Shown here: piece by piece, positions 47,656 through 55,715 of the stretch
Position numbering within the stretch: the stretch's first letter is position 1
How the letters are laid out: each line of letters opens with the position of its first letter
From: Acidimicrobiia bacterium
Lineage (GTDB): Bacteria > Actinomycetota > Acidimicrobiia > Acidimicrobiales > Acidimicrobilacustridaceae
Direction of reading: 5' to 3'
DNA length: 64,000 nucleotides
NCBI GenBank assembly: GCA_020832495.1
Contig: JAFIEP010000101.1
Location: 1-64,000 of the forward strand
The notes under the pieces: generated by a model
Database searches by the model: none
What the model saw: the letters and a program-made list of their open reading frames with translations, nothing else
What the model was told of the DNA's origin: nothing
Position numbers and translations under genes: made by a program

Positions 47656-49602
47656 TCAGACGTGCGCCAGGACGTCGGCGGCCAGCCGGTCCACGAAGTC
47701 GTCCACGTGCACGCCGCGCTCGACCTCGCCACCGCGCGGGTTGACGCCCACGGTGCCGGCGGCCACGTCGTCGTCGCCCACCACCAGCACATAGGGCAAC
47801 TTCTCCATCTTGGCCCGGCGGATGCGAGCCCCCAGCGGCTCGTCGGCGACCACCGTGTCCGCCCGGTAGCCCTCCGCCAGCAGGCGGTCCACCAGGCGGT
47901 CGGCGTACACGTGGTGGTCGGCTCGCACGGGCAGCACCCGCACCTGCACGGGTGCCAGCCAGGCCGGGAAGGCCCCGGCATAGTGCTCGAGCAGCACGGC
48001 GAAGAAGCGTTCCACCGAACCGAACAACGCCCGGTGGATCATGACCGGGCGATGCCGCTCGTTGTCGGCGCCCACGTACTCGAGGCCGAACCGTTGTGGG
48101 AGTTGGAAGTCCAACTGGATGGTGGACATCTGCCAGCTCCGCCCGATGGCGTCGCGCACCTGCACCGACACCTTGGGGCCGTAGAAGGCGCCACCGCCCT
48201 CGTCGAGCACGGGATCGAGGCCCTTGGCCACCGCCGCCCGCCGGAGGATCTCGGTGGCCGTGTCCCATTCCTCCTCTGTGCCGACCGCCTTCTCCGGTGG
48301 CCGGGTGGAGAGCTCCAGCTCGAAGTCGGTGAGGCCGTAGTCGCGCAGGAGCCCCAGCACGAAGTCGAGCGCTCGCGTGATCTCGCCCTCGGCCTGCTCG
48401 TGCGTGCAGAAGATGTGGGCGTCGTCCTGGGCGAAGCCCCGGGCGCGGGTCAGACCGTGCACGACACCCGACTTCTCGTAGCGGTACACCGTGCCGAACT
48501 CGAACATGCGCAACGGCAGGTCGCGGTAGGACCGCAGACGGTTGCGGTAGATCAGGATGTGGAACGGGCAGTTCATCGGCTTGAGGTAGTAGTCGGTGCC
48601 CCCGTCGAGCTCCATCGGGGGATACATCCCGTCGGCGAACCACTCGAGGTGGCCCGACTGCTCGAACAACGCCGACTTCGTGATGTGCGGCGAGTAGACG
48701 AACTCGTAGCCCGCCTGTTCGTGGCGGGTCCGCGAGTAGTCCTCCATGAGCCGGCGCACGAGGCCGCCCTTGGGGTGGAAGACGGCCAGGCCCGAGCCCA
48801 CCTCGTCGGGAAAGGAGAACAGGTCGAGTTCGACGCCGAGCTTGCGGTGATCGCGGGCCTCGGCCTGACGGAGTCGCTCCAGGTGCTCCTCGAGTGCCTT
48901 GGCGCTCTCCCAGGCCGTACCGTAGATGCGCTGCAGCATCGGCCCCTTCTCGTCACCTCGCCAGTAGGCGCCGGCCACCTTCATGAGCTTGAAATGCCCC
49001 AGGCGTCCTGTGGACGGGACATGCGGGCCGCGACACAGGTCCACGAAACCCTCGGTGTTGCGGTACAGGCTGACCGAACCGTCGCCCGCCACCTCGGAGC
49101 TCTCCACCCGTTCGATGATCTCGCGCTTGTAGGGCTGCTCGGCAAACACCTCGAGACCTTCGTCCACCGAGCACTCGGCGCGCACGAACGGCTGGTCGGC
49201 GCCGACGATCTCGCGCATCTTGTCCTCGATGCGCTCGAGGTCGTCCTCGGAGAAGGTCTGCCCGTCGGGCAGTTCGAAGTCGTAGTAGAAGCCGTCGTCG
49301 ATGGCCGGGCCGATGGCGAAGCGAGCACCCGGCCACAGGCTCAACACCGCTTGGGCCAGCACGTGGGCGGTGGAGTGGCGCAGCACCTCGCGGCCTTCGT
49401 CGCTCGCAGCAGTGATGATGCGCACGGCGGCATCCTCGGGCAGGTCACGCGTCAGGTCGCGCTGTTCACCGTCCACCTCGACCACCACGGCGTCGCGGGC
49501 CAGGCGCTTGCCGATCGAGGCGGCCAGATCAGCCCCGGTGCTGCCCGACGGCAAGGACTTGGTGGTTCCGTCGGGCAGGGTCACGCAGATCTCGGCAGGC
49601 AT
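47656..49602 (-). CDS. thrS: Threonyl-tRNA synthetase
   Basis: A 648-residue class-II synthetase. Domains in order: TGS (VTLPDGTTKSLPSGSTGADLAASIG), the TGS-linked editing domain with HSTAHVLAQAVLSLWPGARFAIGPAIDDGFYYDF (zinc-type editing histidines), catalytic core with motif 1 around RTRHEQAGYEFVYSPHI, motif 2 PLRMFEFGTVYRYEKSGVVHGLTRARGFAQDDAHIFC and motif 3, and the anticodon-binding domain. The active-site zinc ligands Cys, His and His are in LKPMNCPFHI and DAHIFC. It charges tRNA-Thr. ATG 49602 is preceded by TACGAT at seven bases, and the HIT gene is coupled downstream. Confidence 0.98.
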   Translation of the reverse strand: MPAEICVTLPDGTTKSLPSGSTGADLAASIGKRLARDAVVVEVDGEQRDLTRDLPEDAAVRIITAASDEGREVLRHSTAHVLAQAVLSLWPGARFAIGPAIDDGFYYDFELPDGQTFSEDDLERIEDKMREIVGADQPFVRAECSVDEGLEVFAEQPYKREIIERVESSEVAGDGSVSLYRNTEGFVDLCRGPHVPSTGRLGHFKLMKVAGAYWRGDEKGPMLQRIYGTAWESAKALEEHLERLRQAEARDHRKLGVELDLFSFPDEVGSGLAVFHPKGGLVRRLMEDYSRTRHEQAGYEFVYSPHITKSALFEQSGHLEWFADGMYPPMELDGGTDYYLKPMNCPFHILIYRNRLRSYRDLPLRMFEFGTVYRYEKSGVVHGLTRARGFAQDDAHIFCTHEQAEGEITRALDFVLGLLRDYGLTDFELELSTRPPEKAVGTEEEWDTATEILRRAAVAKGLDPVLDEGGGAFYGPKVSVQVRDAIGRSWQMSTIQLDFQLPQRFGLEYVGADNERHRPVMIHRALFGSVERFFAVLLEHYAGAFPAWLAPVQVRVLPVRADHHVYADRLVDRLLAEGYRADTVVADEPLGARIRRAKMEKLPYVLVVGDDDVAAGTVGVNPRGGEVERGVHVDDFVDRLAADVLAHV

Positions 49603-49609
49603 GCGGGGG

Positions 49610-49615
49610 ATCGTA
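49610..49615 (-). promoter_or_regulatory. -10 element TACGAT of thrS, leaderless
   Basis: Seven bases before the thrS ATG at 49602. No T-box-like leader is possible with this spacing. Confidence 0.5.
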
Positions 49616-49664
49616 CCGGCCCGCTCAGCGAGCGCCCATCCGGTTGTCCGCGAGACGGACGTGT

Positions 49665-50471
49665 TCAGGAGGCGGATGCGCGCAGCACGTCAGCGGAGGA
49701 TCGCCGTTGCGCCTCGCCGTCGGCCTCGTGGCCGTTGCCCTGTCCGTCCATGGTCGGCACCACGGCGGTGGCCGCCGGCATCCCCTCGGCCGAGTCGGTG
49801 TCGCTGCGCTTGGCGTTGGCGTAGGTGTCCACGTACTCCTGGCCGGTGAGCGACCGGATCTCGTACATGACCTCGTCGGTGATCTGCCGCAGGATGAGCC
49901 GATCGTCGGCTCGGTCGCGGTAACGGGTGACGTCGATGGGACGGCCGAAGCGCACCCGCATCATGTCGAACATCTTCGGCATGCTGCGATCCGGAGGCTG
50001 GACCTCGGCGGTGCCCTGCAGGCCACAGGGGATGATCGGCGCGCCGGTGCGCAGCGCCAGCCGGGCGACCCCCGTGTGGCCCCGGTGCAGGTTGCCGTCA
50101 CGCGAACGGGTGCCCTCGGGGTAGATGCCGAACAGTTCGCCGCTCTCGAGCAGGCGAGCCGCAGCGGACAGCGCTCGGTCGGCCTTCGAGCCGCCACCAC
50201 GGTCGATGGGGATCATCCCGAGCGCCGGGAAGATGTAGCGGGTCTTCCATGAGTCCATGTACTCGGCCTTGCCCACATAGGTGATGCGGCGTGGCAGGGC
50301 CGCCCCCACCACGAAGTGGTCGATGACCGACAGGTGGTTGGGCGCCACGATCGCACCCCCCGAGGTGGGGATGTTCTCGGTGCCTTCCACCTCGATTCGC
50401 CACGCGAACGAGAACGCGGGGCGCAGCACCATCTTGGCGACTGAGTAGAGCTGACCGACCTCGCGGCCCAT
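49665..50471 (-). CDS. PlsC-like 1-acyl-sn-glycerol-3-phosphate acyltransferase
   Basis: A 268-residue acyltransferase of the PlsC family. It has the catalytic NHLSVIDH (N-H-x4-D), the acceptor-binding YPEGTRSRDG and LRTGAPIIPCGLQG. An amphipathic N-terminus (LYSVAKMVLRPAFSFAWRIEV) sits on the membrane. It acylates lysophosphatidic acid to phosphatidic acid, feeding CDP-diacylglycerol to pgsA. ATG 50471 is preceded by GGAGG eight bases upstream. The last ~50 residues (Ala/Asp/Glu-rich) are not part of the domain. 101 bases separate it from mshC in the same orientation. Confidence 0.92.
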   Translation of the reverse strand: MGREVGQLYSVAKMVLRPAFSFAWRIEVEGTENIPTSGGAIVAPNHLSVIDHFVVGAALPRRITYVGKAEYMDSWKTRYIFPALGMIPIDRGGGSKADRALSAAARLLESGELFGIYPEGTRSRDGNLHRGHTGVARLALRTGAPIIPCGLQGTAEVQPPDRSMPKMFDMMRVRFGRPIDVTRYRDRADDRLILRQITDEVMYEIRSLTGQEYVDTYANAKRSDTDSAEGMPAATAVVPTMDGQGNGHEADGEAQRRSSADVLRASAS

Positions 50472-50572
50472 GGCAGGCCTCCGTGCTGTTCCCCATGCCC
50501 GATCGGGCCTGGTCCCTGTCGGACCAGTCTGGCACACCCCGGCGAGCGGGACACGCCCCTCGCGCCAGGTCG

Positions 50573-51733
50573 TCAGCGATGCACCGAGCCGTCGAGGAAC
50601 ACGCCGAGGAGCGCAGCCGCAGCGGTGGGATCGCGCCCCTCGTGAACCGCTCCGTCGATGGCCGCCACCGCCTGGGGTGTGTCGAGGTCGTCGTCCAGCG
50701 CCGCACGCACCACCTCGAGCACCTCGTCGTCACCGTGCCCGTCCACTGCGGCACGCCAGCGGTCCAGGCGGTCGCTCGCCTGGCCCATGAGGTCGTCGGT
50801 CCACGACCACGGGTGCCGGTAGTGATGGGCCACGATGGCCAGACGGATGGCGGTGGGGTCCCACTCCTTGCGGAGCTCGCTCACGAACACCAGGTTGCCG
50901 AGCGACTTCGACATCTTCTCGCCGTCCATCTCGACCATGGCCTGGTGCATCCAGTGCCTGGCGAAGCGCTCACCGGTGGCGGCCTCGGACTGGGCTGCCT
51001 CGCACTCGTGGTGGGGGAAGACGAGGTCCGAGCCGCCGCCGTGCAGGTCGATGGTGGTGCCGAGCTCGCGCAGGGCCAGCGCCGAGCACTCGATGTGCCA
51101 GCCGGGTCGACCGGGTCCCCACAGCGAGTCCCAGCTGGGCTCGTCCGGTTCGGAGACCTGCCACAGGACGAAGTCGAGCGGATCCCGCTTGGCCGGATCG
51201 TCGGGGCGCCCACCGCGCTCGGCGGCCAGCGCCAACATCTCGTCGCGCGACAGGTGGCTGATCTGACCGAAGCGATCGAAGGAGCTGACGTCGAAGTAGA
51301 CGTTGCCGTCGGCCACATAGGCGTACCCGGACTCGAGCACCATGCCGATGAAGCCCCGGATGTCCGCAATGGCCGACGTGGCCCGGGGCTCGCTCCAGCT
51401 CTCGATGACGCCGAGCGCCGCCATGTCGTCGTCGAACCGGGCGGTCTCGGCGGCGGCGAGGTCGAGGTAGTGCACTCCGAGGTCGCGGGCCTTGCGCAAC
51501 AGGTCGTCGTCCACGTCGGTCACATTGCGCACGCAATGGGTGCGATGACCCCGATCACGCAACCGCCGCTGCAGCACGTCGTAGGTGAGGTACACCGCCG
51601 CGTGACCCACGTGCGTGGCGTCGTAGGGCGTGATGCCACACGTGTACATGGTGACCGTCTCGCCGACATCGAAGTCCACCACGGCACGGCGAGCTGTGTC
51701 ATACAGCCGCATCGGCGGCACGTCCGGAGTCAC
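50573..51733 (-). CDS. mshC: Mycothiol ligase MshC (cysteine:glucosaminyl-inositol ligase)
   Basis: A 386-residue class-I synthetase-like ligase. MYTCGITPYDATHVGHAAVYLTYD carries the HIGH-like site in the MshC form (ITPYDATH instead of the PTVYDxxH of cysteinyl-tRNA synthetase). The zinc site is GWHIECSALA, with DLHGGGSDLVFPHHECEAAQSE, and the KMSKS loop is GEKMSKSLGN. There is no C-terminal tRNA-binding DALR extension, as expected for MshC. It ligates Cys to glucosaminyl-inositol in mycothiol synthesis. GTG 51733 is chosen because TACCCT ends seven bases before it; ATG 51712 is an alternative. Confidence 0.93.
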   Translation of the reverse strand: MTPDVPPMRLYDTARRAVVDFDVGETVTMYTCGITPYDATHVGHAAVYLTYDVLQRRLRDRGHRTHCVRNVTDVDDDLLRKARDLGVHYLDLAAAETARFDDDMAALGVIESWSEPRATSAIADIRGFIGMVLESGYAYVADGNVYFDVSSFDRFGQISHLSRDEMLALAAERGGRPDDPAKRDPLDFVLWQVSEPDEPSWDSLWGPGRPGWHIECSALALRELGTTIDLHGGGSDLVFPHHECEAAQSEAATGERFARHWMHQAMVEMDGEKMSKSLGNLVFVSELRKEWDPTAIRLAIVAHHYRHPWSWTDDLMGQASDRLDRWRAAVDGHGDDEVLEVVRAALDDDLDTPQAVAAIDGAVHEGRDPTAAAALLGVFLDGSVHR

Positions 51734-51740
51734 CCGCCGA

Positions 51741-51746
51741 AGGGTA
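51741..51746 (-). promoter_or_regulatory. -10 element TACCCT of mshC, leaderless
   Basis: Seven bases before GTG 51733, which fixes the start. Confidence 0.5.
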
Positions 51747-51781
51747 CCGCCCACGGACGCCGTCGCGAGCCGAGCCGGCGC

Positions 51782-52441
51782 TCAGCCGACGTCGATGCCG
51801 GTGAACTTCACCGCGGCGCGGGTCTTGTAGCGCACGTTCAGCTGCAGGAGCACCGCGGCGAAGGCCTCGATGGGAGCGGCGTTCGACAGTTGCCCGGCGT
51901 CGAGCGGGCGCAGGTCGGGGATCTTGCCCACGATGTCGACCGCCGTGGCGGTGGCGGCGGGGTGGTCCGAGCAGATCAGCACGTCGCTGACCACCGGCTC
52001 GTCGAGATCGCCGAGCTCCTTGGCCGGCACGTGGTGCAACGCAGCGGCCACCCGCGACTTGGGGACGGCCGCTTGCACGCTGGCCGCCACCGAACCCCGG
52101 GGCGGGACCAGGGGCTGGAACTCACTACCCACCTTGGCCAAGGCATTCGCCATCGAGATGACGACCTTGCCCTGCAGCTGGCGGGCCACCGAGGCAGCCG
52201 TCCCGGCGGCCGCGTCCCACGGGGTGGCGATGACCACCACGTCGGCATCGGCGGCGCCCGAGTTGTCGGCGGCGCTGATGGACAGTTGGCGGTCGGGCCA
52301 CCGCTCGGTGATCGTGTCGCACACCTCCAGCGCCCGGTACTTCGACCGAGAACCGACCACGACATCGAACCCCACCGAGGCGAGGCGCCCGGCGAGGCCG
52401 CTACCGGCTGGACCTGTTGCTCCGAGGATTCCGATCTGCAT
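51782..52441 (-). CDS. npdG: F420H2:NADP+ oxidoreductase (NpdG/Fno)
   Basis: A 219-residue Rossmann enzyme passing hydride between cofactor F420 and NADP. GILGATGPAGSGLAGRLASVGFDVVVGSRSKYRA is the NADP-binding start (GATGPAGSG, with SRS contacting the 2'-phosphate); VVVIATPWDAAAGTAASVA and AALHHVPAKELGDLDEPVVSDVLICSD follow, and NVRYKTRAAVKFTGID closes it, all typical of Fno. It points to F420 use in this organism. TAGATT lies six bases before ATG 52441, and the inhA-like gene is divergent across a 160-bp gap. Confidence 0.93.
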   Translation of the reverse strand: MQIGILGATGPAGSGLAGRLASVGFDVVVGSRSKYRALEVCDTITERWPDRQLSISAADNSGAADADVVVIATPWDAAAGTAASVARQLQGKVVISMANALAKVGSEFQPLVPPRGSVAASVQAAVPKSRVAAALHHVPAKELGDLDEPVVSDVLICSDHPAATATAVDIVGKIPDLRPLDAGQLSNAAPIEAFAAVLLQLNVRYKTRAAVKFTGIDVG

Positions 52442-52447
52442 CGGGCC

Positions 52448-52453
52448 AATCTA
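52448..52453 (-). promoter_or_regulatory. -10 element TAGATT of npdG, leaderless
   Basis: Six bases before ATG 52441. Confidence 0.55.
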
Positions 52454-52567
52454 CTGCGCGCTCCCCCACCCGGGTCGAACTCCCGGCCGTCCCACGCCAC
52501 CGCGGGTCACCGCCGGTGGCCGACCGACCACCCGGTGCGGCCAACGTCGCCCGCTCGGCTCGAGCGG

Positions 52568-52573
52568 TAACGT
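52568..52573 (+). promoter_or_regulatory. -10 element TAACGT of the InhA-like gene
   Basis: Twenty-eight bases before ATG 52602; a short leader holds CGGAGG at 52591-52596. Confidence 0.4.
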
Positions 52574-52601
52574 GCGCTTCCCAACCTCGGTCGGAGGCCC
52601 C

Positions 52602-53372
52602 ATGCAGCTGCTCGATGGCAAGAACATCCTGGTCACCGGCGTCCTCACCGACGCCTCGCTGGCCTTCGGCGTGGCGCGCCTCGCCCAGGAACAGGGAGCG
52701 AACGTCATCCTCACCGGCGCCGGACGCGGCCTGCGCCTCACCCAACGGACGGCCCGCCGCCTGCCCACCGAGCCCGAGGTGCTCGAGTTCGACGTCACCG
52801 ACCCCGACCACCCCGACCAGTTGCGGGCGGCCCTGGCCGAACGGTGGGACCGAGTCGACGGAGCCCTGCACGCCATCGGATTCGCCCCCGAGGTGTGCCT
52901 GGGCGGCACCTTCCTCGACGCCGGGTGGGACGACGTGAAGGTGGCCCTCGAGATCTCGGCCTACTCGCTCAAGACGCTCTCGGACGTGGTCGTCCCCCTC
53001 ATGGGCGACGAGGGCGGCAGCATCGTGGCACTCGACTTCGACGCCACTGTCACCTGGCCGGCCTACGACTGGATGGGCGTGGCCAAGGCGGCACTCGAGT
53101 CGACCGCCCGCTACCTGGCGCGCTACCTCGGCCCTGAGGGTGTGCGGGTGAATCTGTTGGCCGCCGGGCCGATCCGGACCATGGCCGCCCGCTCGATCCC
53201 CGGGTTCAACCAGTTCGAGGAGGTCTGGGACGAGCGGGCACCGTTGGGCTGGCAGGTGCGCGACCCCGAGCCCGTGGCCCGGGCGGCGGTGGCATTGCTG
53301 TCGGACTGGTTCCCGGCCACCACCGGGGAAATGGTGCACGTCGATGGCGGCTACCACATCACCGGCGCATGA
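52602..53372 (+). CDS. inhA: InhA-like enoyl-[acyl-carrier-protein] reductase
   Basis: A 256-residue short-chain reductase of the InhA/FabI type. It begins LLDGKNILVTGVLTDASLAFGVARLAQEQGANVILTG, giving the glycine-rich NAD site with the FabI-type insertion, and has HAIGFAPE, the catalytic pair in YDWMGVAKAALES (Tyr-x6-Lys), and LAAGPIRTMAARSIPGFN, the substrate-loop opening. It reduces trans-2-enoyl-ACP in fatty-acid elongation. A CGGAGG site precedes ATG 52602. Its strong resemblance to InhA rather than Gram-negative FabI fits an actinobacterium. Confidence 0.94.
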   Translation: MQLLDGKNILVTGVLTDASLAFGVARLAQEQGANVILTGAGRGLRLTQRTARRLPTEPEVLEFDVTDPDHPDQLRAALAERWDRVDGALHAIGFAPEVCLGGTFLDAGWDDVKVALEISAYSLKTLSDVVVPLMGDEGGSIVALDFDATVTWPAYDWMGVAKAALESTARYLARYLGPEGVRVNLLAAGPIRTMAARSIPGFNQFEEVWDERAPLGWQVRDPEPVARAAVALLSDWFPATTGEMVHVDGGYHITGA

Positions 53373-53411
53373 GCACCGGCGTCCGAGCACCGTCCCGCTC
53401 GCCGGCGCCTC

Positions 53412-54584
53412 TCAGCAGTGGCGGGCGGTCGTCGGGTAGGGATTGACCGGGTTGCCGCGCCCACCGATGTGGATCTCGAAGTGCAGGTGGTGACCGGTGC
53501 CGCGGGCGTCGCCGGTGTCACCCACGTACCCCACCAGCGTGCCCGCCGGATGGTGACCGGGGGCGAGTGGGGCATAGGAGTCCATGTGGGCTCCGTAGTA
53601 GTAGTTGCCGTCGTCGCCCTGGAGGTGGAACGACAACCCACCGAGGGTGTTGGAACGCTGGGTGACGGTCCCACCGACCGGGATGACCACCGGCGTGCCT
53701 CTCGGCGACATGATGTCGACACCTTGGTGAGCCCGCCCACCCGGGCGCGGGAAGCCCCACGAGTCGACGAAGGAGCGCGGGCCCTGGACGGGACACACCC
53801 ACCCGCCACCCGCGGGCGGCGCCGGCGTGGTCGGAGCCGGTGCCGGGGCCGGAGCGGCAGTGGTCGGCGCCACCGTGGTGGTCACTCCCGTGCCCGCCGC
53901 GCCGGTGGTGGTGGGGCCGGACGCAGCCGACCCCGTGGTCGACGGGCTGGCCGTGGTCGTGGTGGCACTGGCTGCGGCGGCCCGCTCACGGGCAGCGGCC
54001 GCCTCGGCGGCCTCTCTCTGACGGCGCTCGCGCTCGCGACGCTCACGCTCGAGGCGTTGACGTTCGGCTGATTCCAGGCGGGCCAGCTCGGCGTCGAGGT
54101 CGACACGGGCTCGCCGGAGTTCCTCGAGCTGCGCCGCCTGTTGGCGGCGGGCCTCGGCGATCGTGCGCTCGGCGCGATCCCCGCGCTGGCGCGCCGCCCG
54201 GTACTGCTCGATCGCATCGAGGTTCTCGCCCCCGACGGTGGCCACCAGCACCTGGGCCCGCAGGTGGGCGGACAGGTCGCCGCTCACCACGATTGATCCG
54301 CTGTCGCTCTGGACGTAACGCCGCACGGCCAGGGCAGCCACCTGGTCCTGGAGTGCCTCCACGCGAGTGGCAGCCTCCTCCCCGTCGGCACGAGCCCGCT
54401 CCATCTCGGCGTCGAGCTCCCCGAGTGCGCTCTCGGCGGCGTTGATGCGGGCGGCAGCCGCATCAGCGTTGCGCCGAGCCTCCTCCAACCCCGGCGTGCC
54501 GGCCTGCGCGCTCACGGGCGCGACCGTGACGGTGAGCACGGCGAGCACGACAAGGCCTGCGACGGATCGGTGGAGAGGAGACAT
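53412..54584 (-). CDS. LytM/M23 peptidoglycan hydrolase with coiled coil (EnvC-like)
   Basis: A 390-residue exported protein. The signal peptide runs to about residue 28 (VLAVLTVTVAPVSAQA). A long coiled coil (about 30-205) is rich in Ala, Glu and Arg, with RERRERERRQREAAEAAAARERAAAA at its end, followed by a Thr/Pro linker (about 205-262). The C-terminal LytM domain has AHQGVDIMSPRGTPV and GTGHHLHFEIHIGG, the zinc ligands H-x3-D and H-x-H, so it should cut peptidoglycan crosslinks. No ribosome site precedes ATG 54584; TAATAT is 12 bases upstream. Similar to the protein at 59962-61326. Confidence 0.9.
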   Translation of the reverse strand: MSPLHRSVAGLVVLAVLTVTVAPVSAQAGTPGLEEARRNADAAAARINAAESALGELDAEMERARADGEEAATRVEALQDQVAALAVRRYVQSDSGSIVVSGDLSAHLRAQVLVATVGGENLDAIEQYRAARQRGDRAERTIAEARRQQAAQLEELRRARVDLDAELARLESAERQRLERERRERERRQREAAEAAAARERAAAASATTTTASPSTTGSAASGPTTTGAAGTGVTTTVAPTTAAPAPAPAPTTPAPPAGGGWVCPVQGPRSFVDSWGFPRPGGRAHQGVDIMSPRGTPVVIPVGGTVTQRSNTLGGLSFHLQGDDGNYYYGAHMDSYAPLAPGHHPAGTLVGYVGDTGDARGTGHHLHFEIHIGGRGNPVNPYPTTARHC

Positions 54585-54596
54585 GAGAGGAGCACA

Positions 54597-54602
54597 ATAT
54601 TA
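54597..54602 (-). promoter_or_regulatory. -10 element TAATAT before the M23 gene
   Basis: TAATAT in an AT-rich island (54594-54610) in a very G+C-rich context, 12 bases before ATG 54584. Transcription start would leave a leader of about six bases. Confidence 0.4.
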
Positions 54603-54632
54603 CAATTTCATGTCGAACGGTAGCAGGGTGGC

Positions 54633-55715
54633 TCACCGACGCGGGGGATCCGCCGCCATCCGTCCCTGCGCCTCGCCGTCGGCATCGGCATCGGACTCGT
54701 CGAGGATGTCGCCCACCAACTCCTCGAGGAGGTCCTCGAGGGTGACCAGGCCGAGGGTTCGGCCGCCGTCGGCCACCAAGGCCAGGTGCACCCCGGCGGT
54801 GCGCATTGCAGCCAGCAGATCGTCGCACGGAAGCTCGGGTCGCACCACGGGCAGTCGACGGACCAGCCGCGCCGGGATCGGACGGGACGTCTCCTCGTCG
54901 GAGAGGGCGAGCAGGTCCTTGACGTGCACGAAGCCCTTCGGCTCGTCGATCGACCGGCCGTACACCGGCAGCCGGCTGTGGTGCGACTCGGAGGCCACGG
55001 CCTCGGCGTCGGCCGCCGATCCACCCCACGACACCCCGACGATGTCGTCGACCTCGACCATGATCTGCCGCGCTGTGGTATCGCCGAAGTCGAGGACCCC
55101 GACGAGCAGCTCGTGGGCGAAGTCCTCGATCAGGCCTTCGCCGTGGGCCTCCGCCAACATGGAGGCCAACTCCTCGGCGGTGTGCGCCTCGTCGATGGCA
55201 TCGCGGGGTTGCACCCCCAGGAGCCGCAACCCGCCCGTGGCCACCCAGTTGAGCACACTCACCAGTGGCCCGAAGACGGTCAGGTAGAGCTGGTTCAGCC
55301 GGGCGAGACGCAGCACGGCGCGCTCGGGCTCGGCGATGGCCAGGTTCTTCGGCACCATCTCACCGATGACCATGTGCAGGAAGACCACGATGGCCAACCC
55401 GAGCGCCAGCGCGATGCCCCGGCTGAGCGCCGTCGGCACGTCGAACTCGCCGAAGAGGTCCTCCAGGCCGTGGACCACGGCCGGCTCGGCCACGTAGCCC
55501 AACAGCAGCGAAGCCATGGTGATGCCCAACTGGGCGCCGGCCAGCTGGCGGTTCAGGTCCCGCATCTGGCCGAGCGCCAGGCGAGCTCGGCGGTCCCCGC
55601 CCTCGGCCGCCGGTTCCAGCTGGGTCTGGCGGGCGCCGACCAGGGCGAACTCCACCGCCACGAAGAAGCCGTTGGCCAACAGCAGCACCACCCCGGCGAG
55701 CAGGGCGAAGATCAC
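54633..55715 (-). CDS. CNNM/DUF21-CBS domain membrane protein
   Basis: A 360-residue member of the CorC/CNNM family. The DUF21 transmembrane domain begins IFALLAGVVLLLANGFFVAVEFALVGARQTQL (about 1-190; four helices) and includes HMVIGEMVPKNLAIAEPERAV. Two CBS repeats follow with VHVKDLLALS and LVTLEDLLEELVGDI. Unlike the partner gene upstream, it lacks the CorC_HlyC domain and ends after the CBS pair. Relatives move Mg2+ (or Na+) out of the cell. GTG 55715 overlaps the stop of the upstream paralogue (GTGA). Transport substrate is inferred. Confidence 0.88.
   Translation of the reverse strand: MIFALLAGVVLLLANGFFVAVEFALVGARQTQLEPAAEGGDRRARLALGQMRDLNRQLAGAQLGITMASLLLGYVAEPAVVHGLEDLFGEFDVPTALSRGIALALGLAIVVFLHMVIGEMVPKNLAIAEPERAVLRLARLNQLYLTVFGPLVSVLNWVATGGLRLLGVQPRDAIDEAHTAEELASMLAEAHGEGLIEDFAHELLVGVLDFGDTTARQIMVEVDDIVGVSWGGSAADAEAVASESHHSRLPVYGRSIDEPKGFVHVKDLLALSDEETSRPIPARLVRRLPVVRPELPCDDLLAAMRTAGVHLALVADGGRTLGLVTLEDLLEELVGDILDESDADADGEAQGRMAADPPRR

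Noticed and set aside
50573-51733. Cysteinyl-tRNA synthetase
   Set aside because: The ITPYDATH form of the active site and lack of a tRNA-binding C-terminus indicate MshC.
54585-54632. c-di-AMP (ydaO-type) riboswitch before the LytM gene
   Set aside because: The whole upstream gap is 48 bases, far too short, and no conserved riboswitch core is present.
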